From NCBI GenBank assembly GCA_028023455.1, contig JAQFVV010006221.1:331001-395000 (forward strand): a DNA stretch of 64,000 nucleotides. Direction: 5' to 3'. This DNA is from Epiperipatus broadwayi (lineage: Eukaryota; Onychophora; Udeonychophora; Euonychophora; Peripatidae). The notes below the pieces were generated by a model. That model was not told the origin of the DNA. It saw nothing but the letters and a program-made list of their open reading frames with translations, and ran no database searches. Below are positions 36,301 through 47,599 of the stretch, one piece after another. Position numbers and translations under genes: made by a program. Positions within the stretch are counted from its first letter, which is position 1. Every line of letters begins with the position of its first letter.

Positions 36301-36580
36301 GAGACCGAAAACGCAATATATCAGTAAGAGAACAATAAGGTGTAACTGATTTCATTGAAAAAATTAAAAGATTAAAGTGGAGTGTAATAGATGGACAATT
36401 GAAATCTTAAACTGGATTCCAAGAGATTGTAGAAGACCCAGGAAGAGACCACATGTGAGATGGATAGATGAAATAAGAAAGTGTGCAGGGGTGATGTGGA
36501 GAAGCTAAAGATTGGAGGTGGATTAAACTTGGAGAGACCTTCATCCTGCAGTGGATTGATAATAGTTGATGATGATGATG
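33388..36580 (+). mobile_element. RTE LINE copy E, full length, inactivated
   Basis: Full-length copy with target duplication ATAGATTGTATTG (33375-33387) and ATAGATTGTACTG (36581-36593). Leader 33388-33760. Endonuclease 33768-34358 has GTYNC, IGLCEVRRKG and MGDFNARIG; a stop follows AEK. 34371-35195 covers ELDYILTNRKY, GSNHRLV (N in place of D in SDH) and the linker; a stop follows CMKK. RT pieces [15 protein letters not shown] and [12 protein letters not shown] are at 35353-35766. The C-terminal domain starts at 35919. The 3' tail is (GATGAT)n. Several stops, frameshifts and a 27-29-bp deletion near 36385. Confidence 0.9.
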
Positions 36581-37799
36581 ATAGATTGTACTGTTGACAA
36601 TTTCTCAGCTTCATTAATTGATAGCATATTTATTTTTCTCTTCATCATTTCCAGCAGTATACATAAGTAAAGTTCATTCTTTTTTCCTCTGATATTATAC
36701 GATCAATCTTAGGTTATGATTATTAACAAATTCTAATAACCATTACTAAAATGACAGTTCATAAAAGATTCGTAGTGACTTGAAATTATACTTGAATGAT
36801 ATGTCTAGAATTCTCATTACGATGTATTATTGCATTTTCCATAGATTTCAACAATTATTAACTTACGAGATTGATTGTGACCAAAACAAATACGGGCAAA
36901 CTTAAAAGAATTAATAATAATTATACTTGAATTTATTTACTGTTTGTAATCTCTACAGATTTTTGCAAGTAGCTAGATGGTTTAAAGAATATTGAATATT
37001 TACCAATTCACAATATCAACTAATAAACTATTATTTATTTTGATTAATGATTACAGTGCTGTAAAGATTACTTTTTTTTTTTTTAAATTATTTTTATATA
37101 AAATAATCTTTAAAAAAAGATCGTTTCTAAAAAATAAATTAATTTAAAATCAGGTGAAATTAGAATGTTAAGTTGTGAAAGCAAATGTAAATAGTCGTGG
37201 TCATATTTTGATTTTAAAAAAAAATCATTTTTAGAAAAAAAAATTAAAAAAAAAAAAATATCTATTTTTAAAAACAATGAATGTAAAATACATGGATTTA
37301 TGACAGGATGAAATTCCATGTAACAGTATTAATAATCAAAGCAGATTTAAATAGATGTGACTTCTACATTATTGACCCCTTTATATTATACGCTGCGTAT
37401 GTTTTAAGTAATATGTACGTAGATGTCACCCTTGTAATAATATTGCGGTTAGAGAATGCTGTTTCGCCACCCAACTGAGTGGGCTAGAATCTTGGTGTAG
37501 CAGACGATGTAAACTATATCTGTTTACGGGAATCAGCGCCACCACCTAGGTTCTTGGTAGTGCTGGTAGCAGACAACGTAAGTTAAATGGGCTTATGCAT
37601 TGCAACCAGCGTTACCAAGTGGGCAGTTTTGCTGCCAGCTGGCTTGTGGAAGCTTCCTGTGCATACGCATGGTGAACAGCACCATTTAGCGGCTGGAATT
37701 TGCATCGTCTGCTTTTTTGGCCCTTACTCTGGATATTTCTGTGTGTTTACACAGAAACAGCGCCTCTAGCGGCTGGGGTGCAGCTAACCAGAAAGTACC
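35908..37799. repeat. Outer inverted arm, right
   Basis: Counterpart of 25965-27885. Paired coordinates sum to 63764 at the outer end and about 63793 near the inner end; the shift equals the local deletion in RTE copy E. Confidence 0.9.
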
Positions 37800-37807
37800 G
37801 AAATTAT
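37800..37807. repeat. Target-site duplication, right
   Basis: GAAATTAT, identical to 25957-25964. Confidence 0.8.
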
Positions 37808-40700
37808 TGCTCGTAGGCTGTCATTGTGAAATTGGACTAGAATTTGAAATGTCTTAATCCTTGATTCATCCTATTACTGAAATGAACATACGGACTTCTT
37901 GTCAATTATTGCCATAAATAATGGTGGCTTATATAAGAATATACAGATTATACAAATAGGATACAAGTTATCAATTACTTTCTACTTTTTAGCTTGTTTT
38001 ATGGGATATCATACTATACTAGATAAAACTCATAGCTTTAGCAAAGATATCATCTAATCGCTGTCAAGCTATATGTTAAACATTATGTTTGATATTTCAA
38101 TATTTATCTGATTAAATATTAATATTTACATATTTAAAAATATAAATAATCACATTATATATGATTTATTTTGTTAGACAGATTACAGATTAGTATGTTA
38201 CAAGATTAACATTAGAGGGACATTAAAAAATATATCTTATTTCAAACATTTTGGTCAAAAGTTTGTTTGTTCTTTAAGCGATTGCTATTTGTGCTAAGTT
38301 TTATCTGTTGTTAAAGACTAAAATTGCCACTTTGAATTTTGAAACTTGTATTAATTAGGCATGGAATTTTCTTAATGAACAAATTGACGATATAAATACT
38401 AGCATGATTGATTATAGAATCTCTTTGTTTTGAGATGTATTGGAATATATGTATTTAAGAGTTATCCATTGCAGGCCTAATTAGACCAACCTTAAAGGGG
38501 AAATTTACTAAAAGATGAAAAATATGAGTCAAAATATTATAAAATTCATTTAATTTTCAAAACATTTTAAATGTAAATTTGAAAACCATAAACTCCTTTC
38601 ATGTTAAAAACTAATATCAAAATTTCTACAATAAAAAAGTCTTCATATAGAAAAAACAACCAATTTTTCTTACGGTCTGTGTTTATTAGTTTCATTTTTC
38701 CGGGGATGGCTAAAATATTTAGGTAACAGAATATGTAATTTAAAAAAATAATACTAATTTCAAGCTTAAAGTATCAGAAACAGATAATTGAACTAAAATT
38801 AATGTGACCTTAATGTGCTTATTTAAAAGATATTTTTTTGACCCCAGAAAATGCGATGGATAACTATGATATGCCATTTAAGCTTGTCAGTGTGTGTTTA
38901 TCAAAGATTCAAAAATTGCCGACAAACTTATAAATTTCTCTTGCTGATACATGAACAAGATTAAATTGAAACGCCTGGCTCTTATATGCTAGCTTGATGA
39001 GTGTAGAAGCACTAAAAGAACTACTAATGCTAATGATGGACAGACCAAGAAAGAGAATATAGTAGAAGTGCATAATATTGGTCTCAACATAACGAAAGTC
39101 ACTGTATATTGAACTTATACCAGGAAAGCTTTAGAGTTTCTAAATACCAAAGTATAGTTGGTGAAAACTATCGTGTTCCGTATAACAATTCCAGAAGATT
39201 GACATAAAAGTAGAATTATACTTAGAAATCTAATAAAACCTAACAAATTTTCAAGAAAGTGACATAGTGTGTCCAAAAATCTTGTCCTTAATCATCCAAT
39301 AACCAAGGTATCTTAAATAAATTTGTCAGCTGTACAACGACTGACAATGTGGGTTCCACGGAATCTAGTCAACTACAATGAGGTGTGCTGTTGCAAGTAA
39401 ATGCTCAGGACTGTATAGGACCTGGTCCCTTGCATGGGCAGGGTAACGAAGTGGTACATCCGCGGATCCTTGCTTTCAAGTAAGACTATGTATCATAGTT
39501 CATGTAAACTTCCGAAATAAAATTTATTTCTTAATAAAAAAATTGAAAACCAATTTAGCTTTAACAATTTGACCTCAGTTCCAGACCTTTTATGAAAAAT
39601 TGTCTCTTAAAAGTCTCTAAAATTGTAAATGCAGGTAAACTAACGAAGTGCTTCACCATTAGAAAAATGGTAGGTTGTATTATCACATTTAACAAGGATA
39701 TACAGAATAGCCTGCCATAGGGTTCATTCATCACCTATGTAAAATGTTCAACATTGAGCTTCCACAAACAGAAAGAAATTCATATTGATAAGATTGTCTT
39801 GTAACTAAAATTAATCGTCCCAAATCTTTAATAAGTTTATGAAGTTTGTAAATTTCCAATCCCATAAAGAAGTATTATGTTCAACCCTTTTTGGTAAAAA
39901 AAATCCTCAAACCAAACTTAATTAAATATTATTGGCATATTCTATTCCAGTGCCTTGTAAAGCTAAATTTCCTTTCACCCATTCCTATAGCAGAAAATAA
40001 GTTGCTTTACAAAAGGTATATAAAATGCTTTAAATTGTTGTCCCTAATTTGAAATAATTTCATCACCTAATATATCTCAAGCAAAGATATTCATGTGTAT
40101 TTAAGCAGGATATCCTTCTATAAATGGCTTAGTATAAAATCCCAAGTAAATCTTTCTTGCATAACCAATAGTAAAATCTGCTGATCTTTCCAGATGTTAT
40201 TGGAGTCTTATGGGTTTAGGACGACCTACGGCCATTGCTTATTTATTTCAAAAATGAAATTTAAAACCTCTGACTTATTCTGTTTAGGTATACAATGCCA
40301 GAATTAAAGATCTTAATAAAAACACTAGTGAATGCATGTTGCAAGTGGAATCTGTAGATTTATATATATATATATGATTGTTAATCAATGAATCCATTCA
40401 CTAACTAATTAAATAAACAAGTATGGTTGCATATTTGAGAGATCTTTAGACTAACATCAGAATTATATTGAACAAAATCATTTGAATAAAAATTTTGCTT
40501 ATTATTAATTTTTAAGATGAATCATCTGATAAAATTATTGGGTTTTTTTCTGTTTAAAAATATGGATTATTACTTTACAGTCCATTTATTCACTGATATT
40601 GTAGTATGAATAGTTCCAGTCACAAATTCTTTCTTTTACCAGTTTCACCACCTAGTGTAAGCTCGAATAATGAATAAAAGCTAGATAGTAATGCTTATAA
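37808..40700. other. Unannotated AT-rich sequence
   Basis: No recognisable coding. A possible SINE-2 relic lies at 39425-39530 (GGGTAACGAAGTGGTACATC, tail CTTCCGAAATAAAATTT). An AT microsatellite is near 40360. Confidence 0.4.
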
Positions 40701-40724
40701 ATCCTATTTAGTGCTATCCTATTC

Positions 40725-40780
40725 ACATCTCTAGATTAGTTTTTAGCATATCACTTTCATCAGTGAGAGCTTTATGAGTT
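40725..40780 (-). ncRNA. Hammerhead-like motif, family 1 (degenerate)
   Basis: The reverse strand has CTGATGA at 40763-40757 preceded by CTCTCA, but GAAA is changed to AAAA and the GTC triplet to ATC. It is a decayed relative of the motif at 41.7 kb. Confidence 0.45.
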
Positions 40781-41469
40781 TAAATCTCGATCTAGTGAAT
40801 CTGGATTTTTTTTTTTTTGCATCTAATGTATCTTTCTCCAGCATCCATCTTTTATTTCTTTGATTTATTATCAAATTACAATTTCAAAATATTGTTTTAG
40901 ATCTAAGCCAATTTTCTTGTCCATTTACGTAGATAATAAAACCAGTTTAGTATCTACATATTATGGTGTCTTAAATGTTTATACTAACTATACACACCTC
41001 TATCTCTTGGCCAGGATTGGTATGAAACCAACAAAATATCACATGACAACTAGCTTACATAATGAACACTGTTATGTAAGTTATAGTCGTGATGTTTCGT
41101 TGGTTACAACATGAATAATATTGCAATTTTATTAAAATATTTAGTTTATGCATATATAGAATAAATCTCAAATATTTCAATCTTTTTTTCTTTTTCCAGT
41201 TACCATGGTGAATTCATCTTTTCAAGTTGAACTGTTATATATATTTTTTTGTAATAAATTGAAATAATTAAAATTTGTTTTTTTTTTATATTCATTTGTT
41301 GTTGGGTTTTTTTTAAAATTGAAATGTTTTTATCATTACGAAGTAATTAAAATAAATGCAAAAGAAATACAGATATTTTCTGGTAACAATCATTTCAGAT
41401 CTTTTTATTTTGGTGTATTGAAAGTAATTTATGAATCTGAAAAATAGTATCACAGTCTTATTGAATTTA

Positions 41470-41540
41470 TGAATGGCACACTCTTATAGAATGTTTGCTT
41501 GCCAAATCTGGAATTGAGCCATGAATCTTATTCTCCAAAA
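41470..41540 (+). mobile_element. Possible SINE-2 relic
   Basis: GGCACACTCTTATAGAATG followed by GGAATTGAGCC resembles the box order of SINE-2 at 25676. Decayed. Confidence 0.35.
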
Positions 41541-41644
41541 TCTGTCACGTCAACGAACTTGATGCTCATTTTTATATACTGATATAATATACATTTGTAT
41601 TTTAACATGTGACATTTGTAAAATATTTCATTTAATATAGGAAT

Positions 41645-41760
41645 GTTATATAATGAATGTGTCAATAACTTAACAAGATTATCAGAATATCTCTATCCTC
41701 AGACCAGTTTCTAGCTCTGGCTGTCATCAGTGAGGCATTAGGATATTCCCGTATTAGATT
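41645..41760. repeat. Hammerhead repeat family B, half copy
   Basis: Shares the left half of 60208-60403, including TCAGAATATCTCTATCCTC. The inverted right half is missing. Confidence 0.65.
41685..41748 (-). ncRNA. Hammerhead ribozyme type I, family 1 (best copy)
   Basis: Read on the reverse strand. The stem I 5' strand GAATATCCTAATGCCTCA is followed by CTGATGA (41730-41724), a stem II of AGC/GCT with loop CAGA and an unpaired closing C/A, GAAA (41711-41708), a minimal stem III, then the cleavage triplet GTC (41704-41702) and the stem I 3' strand. Stem I pairs CCTCA with TGAGG, then an internal loop, then GAATATC with GATATTC. Open stem I with a tiny stem III is the type I topology. A role in processing a repeat transcript is inference. 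Confidence 0.75.
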
Positions 41761-42044
41761 TAAATTACCAGGTCAAACCCAGCACTTTATCTAATGTTTA
41801 ACTATTAAATAGAAAATCTGAGATTTTCAGACATCCATGTCTTCAAATCCATCTGTCTAACTTAAATAGAATTGTATAATAAAAGCAAATCAGAGTTAAT
41901 TCAATTAAAAACACAAAACAATGAAAAAATTTATTTGTGAGCAGTATTTTGCTAGTAAACAAAAAGAACACGAAAATTGTTTGTTTATAAAGATTTAATT
42001 TTTTTTTTAATAATACAGTTATTTGAATGGTCACATGATATTTG

Positions 42045-42105
42045 AGCACCAGAGCAGTAGTTGGTAGTGCGTTTGTCTAAACAGACATTGGTTTTTCCTT
42101 TTTTT
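42045..42105 (+). mobile_element. Possible SINE-2 head
   Basis: GAGCAGTAGTTGGTAGTGCG resembles a tRNA A-box region; no B-box remains. Confidence 0.3.
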
Positions 42106-42716
42106 TTTTTAAACATTGACATGCCAATCAAATAATACCTAAATTATTATTCTATAAAAGTTTTTAAAAAAAGTTTATTATTTTATTTGTTTTTAAAATT
42201 ATTTTGTGTGATATTAAATAATAATTGTTAAAGCCAATCTCATAAAGTATTACAATATTAAAATTTGTAAAATACTTTACATAGCAATATCATGTGAACA
42301 GTCCATCTATTTATGCATTGGTCTATTTTACAATTTTTATATAATTCTTATGTAAATCAGAAAACTTATGTATTCAAATGTGTCTTCAATTTTTGATTAT
42401 GCTTATAAAGCATTATATTAAAAATATTTTAATAAAATGTATATTATTTTTAATATTTAAAATAATGGATACCCTGCAATTAACAATTTTGTAATTAATA
42501 AAATTCATTCTTTTGTTAATAAATGACGGTGTTATAGTTTCTCTCTTTTTGTTTATTTATGCATTGAATTTTACTAAGAGGAAGATGTCTATGGAATAAT
42601 TAAATTATTTGATATTTCTGTAAAATTATAATCCTGGTAATAAACTTTCCATACTTTGTACTATTTTTTTCACAAAAAAAATTATGAATACTTATACATT
42701 CCTAATCTTTTCATGC

Positions 42717-43425
42717 TACCATGTTTCCCCAAAAATAAAACCCAGACTTCTATTAATTTTTTCACATAAAAAAAAAAACTATATTTATTCAATGTTACCA
42801 ATTTTAATAGTGCATAAATAACTTTTACTATTGTGTGAATATGTCATTATAGAACATTCTCCTTATATACGAGAATATTAAAAGTTATTTACGTGTTATT
42901 AAAATTAATATTTAATTTAAAATAATATATGAAACGGTAAACTAGTTTGATTAATTTGTAAACTAAGATCACCAGCTGGTTATAAGTTTCAGCCTTTTCG
43001 TATATCGATGTTGTTTTATTTACAATATATACGGTTGGATGTCAGGTGAAAGAGGAACTCTCATACCAGACTGAATAGTCGCCCATTGATAAATGAAAAG
43101 TAAAATTGTGCTTGCAAGTTTACTAAAGTAATTAGTTATGAACCTGTTTGCAAAATAATTCTGAGTAACATTCACTTACAGAAATCTACATTTTTACATT
43201 CATTACTTTAATTCAAGATGTTTTTTTTTCTTTTCTTATGCTATTTGTAATATATTTATAAACTGTTTGAAATGTTATATTCATTACTTTATAATTCAAT
43301 ACACCCACCATGTGTTTCAACAAATAAATTTTCAATCTTAACTAGGGCTTATATTATCATCATCCTGAAAAATCAGCTACGTTTTAATTTCTGGTTAGGT
43401 CGTATTTTCGGGCAAATTTCCTTTT
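42717..43425. repeat. MITE-like element with TTTCCCC ends
   Basis: The left end ATGTTTCCCCAAAAATAAAA and the complement of the right end TTTGCCCGAAAATACGACC match at about 16 of 21 positions. Interior AT-rich, no ORF. Termini of this kind (TTTCCCCGAAAATAAGACC) are familiar to me from dispersed MITE families in other animals; the superfamily is not assigned. Confidence 0.4.
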
Positions 43426-43454
43426 GAAAGAAATGCTAAATTTTAATCAAAAAT

Positions 43455-43562
43455 TGTTAGCCGAGAGGTCATTGCAACCGCCTTGCAAGCAAGTAATTGG
43501 TTGCAGATGGTTGTGGGTTCGCGTCCCAGCCGATGCTACCACATATGAAAAAAAAAATTAAA
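43455..43562 (+). mobile_element. tRNA-derived SINE (SINE-1), diverged
   Basis: AGCCGAGAGGTCATTGCAACC head, GCCTTGCAAGC anticodon-arm region, an extra GTAATTGGTTGCAGATGG, B-box GGGTTCGCGTCCC, ending in poly-A. The tRNA-like fold is less regular than in the other copies. Confidence 0.65.
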
Positions 43563-44945
43563 GAAATTGTAATTATTTTTTTATTGAAGTTTTATAGATT
43601 TCTGTTAAGCATATTGATGTATGTGTCCAATAAATTTTTAAATCTTATTAAATTATTTCCATGAATATTAATATTTTTAATATACCATTGCAATGTATGT
43701 ATTGTAAATGATTTAATATGATTATGTATTTATCCTAAGTATAAATTTGATGCGAAATCAATCATTAAAAAAATGCTCACGTATTTTTTATGAGCAATTT
43801 AGTCCCTTTGTTTATTACTGATCCAAGCCTATTCTATTTTTAGTACATATATTTATTATTAAGTTTATATATTTTACAATATGCTGTGGATATATCAGAT
43901 TAATTCTGATAAAAACATTAAATTCAGAAGAGATCTTTTCTTCCCCTCTGTCTATATATTTATATATGTTCTTTTAATATTTTACAATAACTCTTGTATT
44001 ATTGATTTTATTCAGCATATTTTTTATACATATTTTGAAACAATCTTAATTAAATAATATTTGTATAATCTTCAGCAGCATTTTAAAATGCCCCGAAGCA
44101 GAATAAAAATTTAAACAATTTTTTATTAAATGTTGAATGCTAATCTGTTTTAATTAAAAATTTACTATCTTTTTTTTATTCTTAAAATGTTAAGTAAATT
44201 AAAAAGAATTGTTCATTTAAATGTTTGATCTTTAATTTTATATTAAAAAATTGATACAACAACCACACACAAAAAAAAATATCAGTTTTTAATTTAAAAT
44301 TGAGAATCACATTTTGAAATACTAAATAATTAATGTTTATGAAAATTTAAAACCTCACAGTTGATTAACTGAGCTTTAAAAATTATATGCTATATTTTCC
44401 TAACTCTCAATCTGTGTTCATGTAATTGTAGTGATTATGCTATGCTGATCTAGATTAATACTTTTCAAAATGGACAATATCACAACATTGGGAGCATGGA
44501 TATTGTCTTGGGGGGGAGGGGCAGTACATTGGTGCAATTGGGGGCATGTAATAAAAATAAAGACGATCGGGAATGGAAGCATAAGGAAAGACCATATGAA
44601 AAATTTAAAACAACATCCATATGCTTCATCTGTGTAACATAAGTTATAACTAATCAGTGATTGGTTAAATCTAGTAACATGACCTTGTGTTTTTTCAGAA
44701 GACTAGCATGCATTGGAAAGAATGTGAGTGTGTAATGACTTGCTTACAATATAATATTATAAATAGGCAACATGTATAAAATATCATTTAGAAGGGTTCT
44801 GAATTAAGCAGTCAATAACAGTATAATAAGTATTTAAAAATTTTAATTCATATTCGATACCTTTGGTCTTTAAACGTTTCCCATACAAAGCAAATTGTAT
44901 TGTTTTAATAAAAGAATAATTCACATGAATATTTTTTACATATTT
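43563..44945. other. AT-rich sequence, no gene seen
   Basis: One short GC-richer patch with a G run near 44505-44535. No coding seen. Confidence 0.5.
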
Positions 44946-44950
44946 GCACT

Positions 44951-45562
44951 ATGTAAATACTTTAAACAGGCTATAACCTGTGTTCAATGCATTTTAAAAT
45001 TTGTAATAATCAAGCACATTTTGCCGACAGAGGGACCTTTCAAACCATGACACAAGATAGCGACCTTTATAAAGATAAGAGCTGCCATCTTATCTTTAAC
45101 CTAAATGTCCACTTATATAGGCGAATCTGAAGCATCTTGATTTGGAAGCATGAAGTTGTTGTCTCCACTGTTTAAGGCCTCTATTTCCTTTACAAATTAA
45201 CATACGCGAAATCTTGCAATTTACAGCGAGTTAACTTGGTGTAAATCGCAAGATTTCGCGTATGTTAATTTTTAACTCTCTGTAAATCGCAAGATTTCAT
45301 GTATGTTAATTTGTAAAGGAAATAGTGGACTTAAACAGTGGAGACAACAACAACTTCATGCTTCCAAATCAAAATACTTCAGATTCGCCTATGTAGTGGA
45401 CATTTAGGTTAAAGATAAGACGGCCGTCTTATCTTTATAAAAGTTGCTATCTTGTGCCGTGGTTTGGAAGGTCCCTCTGTCAGCAAAATGTGCTTGATTA
45501 TTACGAATTTTAAAGTGCATTTAACACAGGTTATAGCCTGTTTAAAATATTTACATATGCTT
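44951..45562. repeat. Foldback DNA element, 0.6 kb
   Basis: Arms of about 260 bp (44951-45210 and 45295-45562). Outer ends TGTAAATACTTTAAACAGGC and the complement of its partner are flanked by TA on both sides, as expected for a TA-targeting DNA transposon. Paired landmarks: GCACATTTTGCCGACAGAGG, AGATAAGA...TCTTATCT, and a GCGAAATCTTGCAATTTAC segment that occurs three times around the centre. No ORF. The 93-codon ORF at 45452 is a by-product of the arm. Confidence 0.85.
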
Positions 45563-45569
45563 TCTGTGC

Positions 45570-46219
45570 GCTCAATAAATTATTTACTACTCTTTAATAT
45601 TTGCACTATGTTTATTTGTATTCTAGTGCTTACAAATAATAAAATCATACCCAAGCTTCTGTTAATACAATACTATTTGAAGTATATTGATAGTGTACAG
45701 ATAATATATTTATTGTATTTTTTTATTTATTAGAATATTAACAAAAGGAATGAAATTATAAAAAAAAACAACCATTAACATTTATTAATATCTATCAAAT
45801 CCGCTGTAATACTTTGTAAATAAGACATGTTAATACAGGAAAATTATTTAAATAAGGACAAATTAAAAAACTGATTTTTATTTGCAAATTGGTGTATTTT
45901 TTAAGATTATTTCTGATAAATTTTGTGTGATAATCTAATAGCGAAGAATAAAGCCAAGTTTAAATGCTCATTAGTATTTTAGTTTGTCTTATGTAGAAAC
46001 CATTATACCTAATATGGCCGCTATTCAAAAAACCAACTATTGCAAAAAGTGCTGGGTCTGGTAAGAGAAATTGCACTTTATTGATTATATAAATTGTTAT
46101 ATCGTTTTAAAAAATCCTAATGGTTTTGTTAGTCTGACACTACCATGGTACTGAACTGTACATAAGTTGTAATTCGTTTACAGATAATATCATAGCTGAA
46201 CCTAAGTCAAAATATAGGC
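45570..46219. other. AT-rich sequence, no gene seen
   Basis: No clear feature. A short GPC-rich reading near 46010-46060 might be the N-terminal side of the hAT relic that follows. Confidence 0.4.
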
Positions 46220-47097
46220 AATATACAGAAGTATTGAATATTTGAACTATGACTGTTCACTCATCTACAAATGGTACATAATTTGCCAAACAGTTTTATC
46301 AAATGAAACTATGACACTTGAATTTCAAGACTACAAGAGCATTTGACAAAAGTTCTTGCTAATAAAAACAAAGATAAGGATTTACATTATTTTCAAGAAA
46401 ATCACAGATTGGCAAAACTTATTAGCAAACAATCAAGATTCTGATGAATTTTGTGCTTCTTACAACATTTTGTTACTGATTGCTAAATCAGAAAAACTGC
46501 ATACTATCTGTGAAGAATTAGTGATTATAAGTGAGATAATATGCAGTGAGCTACCCAAGCCAGCATCTGATACAAAGATAATTTTTTTGAGCAATAATAC
46601 AGTGTTAAGAAGAATGTTAAACACTTATATGAGTATTTAAAAACATTCCAATTCTCTACATAGTTTGATGATTCAAATCTGCCAAGAAATAAAGTCTTTT
46701 AACATGCAATTCACAAAAAAATGAATTAAGAATTTTTATTTGCTAAAAAAAATTCAAATTGATACTGCAGTAAATACAATATTTTATGCATTGGAAGAGG
46801 TTTTTTTAGGGAAATTTCCACCCTCCAAGTAATATCAGTTGCTATCGATGGGATTTCAACAGTGATAGGGCATTAGAAATTTCCTTATGTATTTTTAAAA
46901 AAAAGTGCCCAATGTATTTTCAGTACACTGTGACATTGACACCATTTAGTTGTCAAAATCTGAAGATTGTCATTAAAGCAATCCTAAAATCAGACAATTC
47001 CTTGAATGCCAAGTTGTTTGGTTAACTTTGTAATGAAAATGATGAATTCACCTGCTTGCTGCATAATTTGTTGGCTATATTCTTTGACTTAAGAGTT

Positions 47098-47354
47098 AAA
47101 CCACTAAACATCACATGATCACCATTTCTTATGCTTGCTCATAACTTATCAAAACAAGCAAAACTCTCCATACCATAGTGCCACTCAGTGCAAGCCAGAG
47201 TAATCCAAGCCTCCTCACTGACGAAAGCCACAAGCTAGAAACTAGTCTGGGGATATTGGCTGAGTAGGCACTAGATAGTGATTTTATGCTCAAGTCTTGT
47301 GATGTCCATTGATTACTCTGGGTTACACTGAGTGGCATTACTGTATGGAGAGTT
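47098..47354. repeat. Hammerhead repeat family A inserted in hAT pseudogene
   Basis: Starts with the outer end CCACTAAACATCACATGATC, then TCTTATGCTTGCTCATAAC, CAAAACTCTCCATAC, GTGCCACTCAGTGCAAG, a hammerhead core, and the inverted inner end to GGAGAGTTT. Flanked by TTGACTTAAGAGTT at 47084-47097 and 47355-47368, up to a 14-bp target duplication. Confidence 0.8.
47205..47259 (+). ncRNA. Hammerhead ribozyme type I, family 1
   Basis: Stem I 5' strand CCAAGCCTCCTCA, then CTGACGA (47218-47224), stem II AAGC/GCTA with loop CACAA, GAAA (47238-47241), CTAGTC with cleavage predicted after C47247, then TGGGGATATTGG. Stem I pairs TCCTCA with TGGGGA (one G-U) and CCAA with TTGG. Position 7 is C, which the hammerhead tolerates. 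Confidence 0.7.
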
Positions 47355-47599
47355 TTGACTTAAGAGTTCCTAGAAAATGATATTTTATGAGTCAACTTGA
47401 TTGATTACAAAAATGACATAGCTTATTTGACCAATTTGTTTAATAAATCTAATGGATTCTAACGTCAATCAGTGATATGAAAATATTCTTAAAATGGTCG
47501 GACTTGATTGAGTGTTGTATCCTTTTTCAAGTATGAACATAGAAGAATGTCCAAAATTATAAATGGTAAAGTGACAAATGAAGTTGTTACCAACAGTCC

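Larger units (their letters stand above)
25965..37799. mobile_element. Giant inverted-repeat DNA element (11.8 kb)
   Basis: The ends are near-perfect inverted repeats starting GGTACTTTCTGGTTAGCT and extending inward about 1.9 kb (25965-27885 against 35908-37799). An 8-bp direct repeat GAAATTAT flanks both ends. Further inside, a second pair of inverted arms (27898-29187 and 30871-32177) surrounds a 1.7 kb spacer. Three RTE LINE copies form most of the interior. No transposase gene was found, so it would be non-autonomous. GG...CC ends, an 8-bp duplication and a GGCGCTGTTTC motif shared with the 13.3 kb element suggest Merlin-type mobilisation. An alternative is a fold-back segmental duplication whose matching flanks are coincidental. 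Confidence 0.75.
46220..47560 (+). pseudogene. hAT transposase (ZBED5/GTF2IRD2-like) pseudogene
   Basis: An open stretch at 46356-46640 contains CASYNILLLIAKSEKLHTICEEL and LSNNTVLRRM, matching from memory the ASYxVxxxIAKxxKPHTIxExL...LSNNTVxRRI signature of ZBED5-type hAT proteins. Downstream, in shifting frames, follow VAIDGIST (in place of the usual TDGAxxMxG), a degenerate SVHCDIDT (HCxxHR position), LCNENDEFTCLLHNLLAIFFDL, and, past an inserted repeat, DYKNDIAYLTNLFNKSNG. The catalytic box is altered and stops are frequent, so it is inactive. Confidence 0.75.

Noticed and set aside
45452-45733. 93-residue ORF
   Set aside because: Its first third is the foldback arm and the rest is low-complexity; no protein signal.
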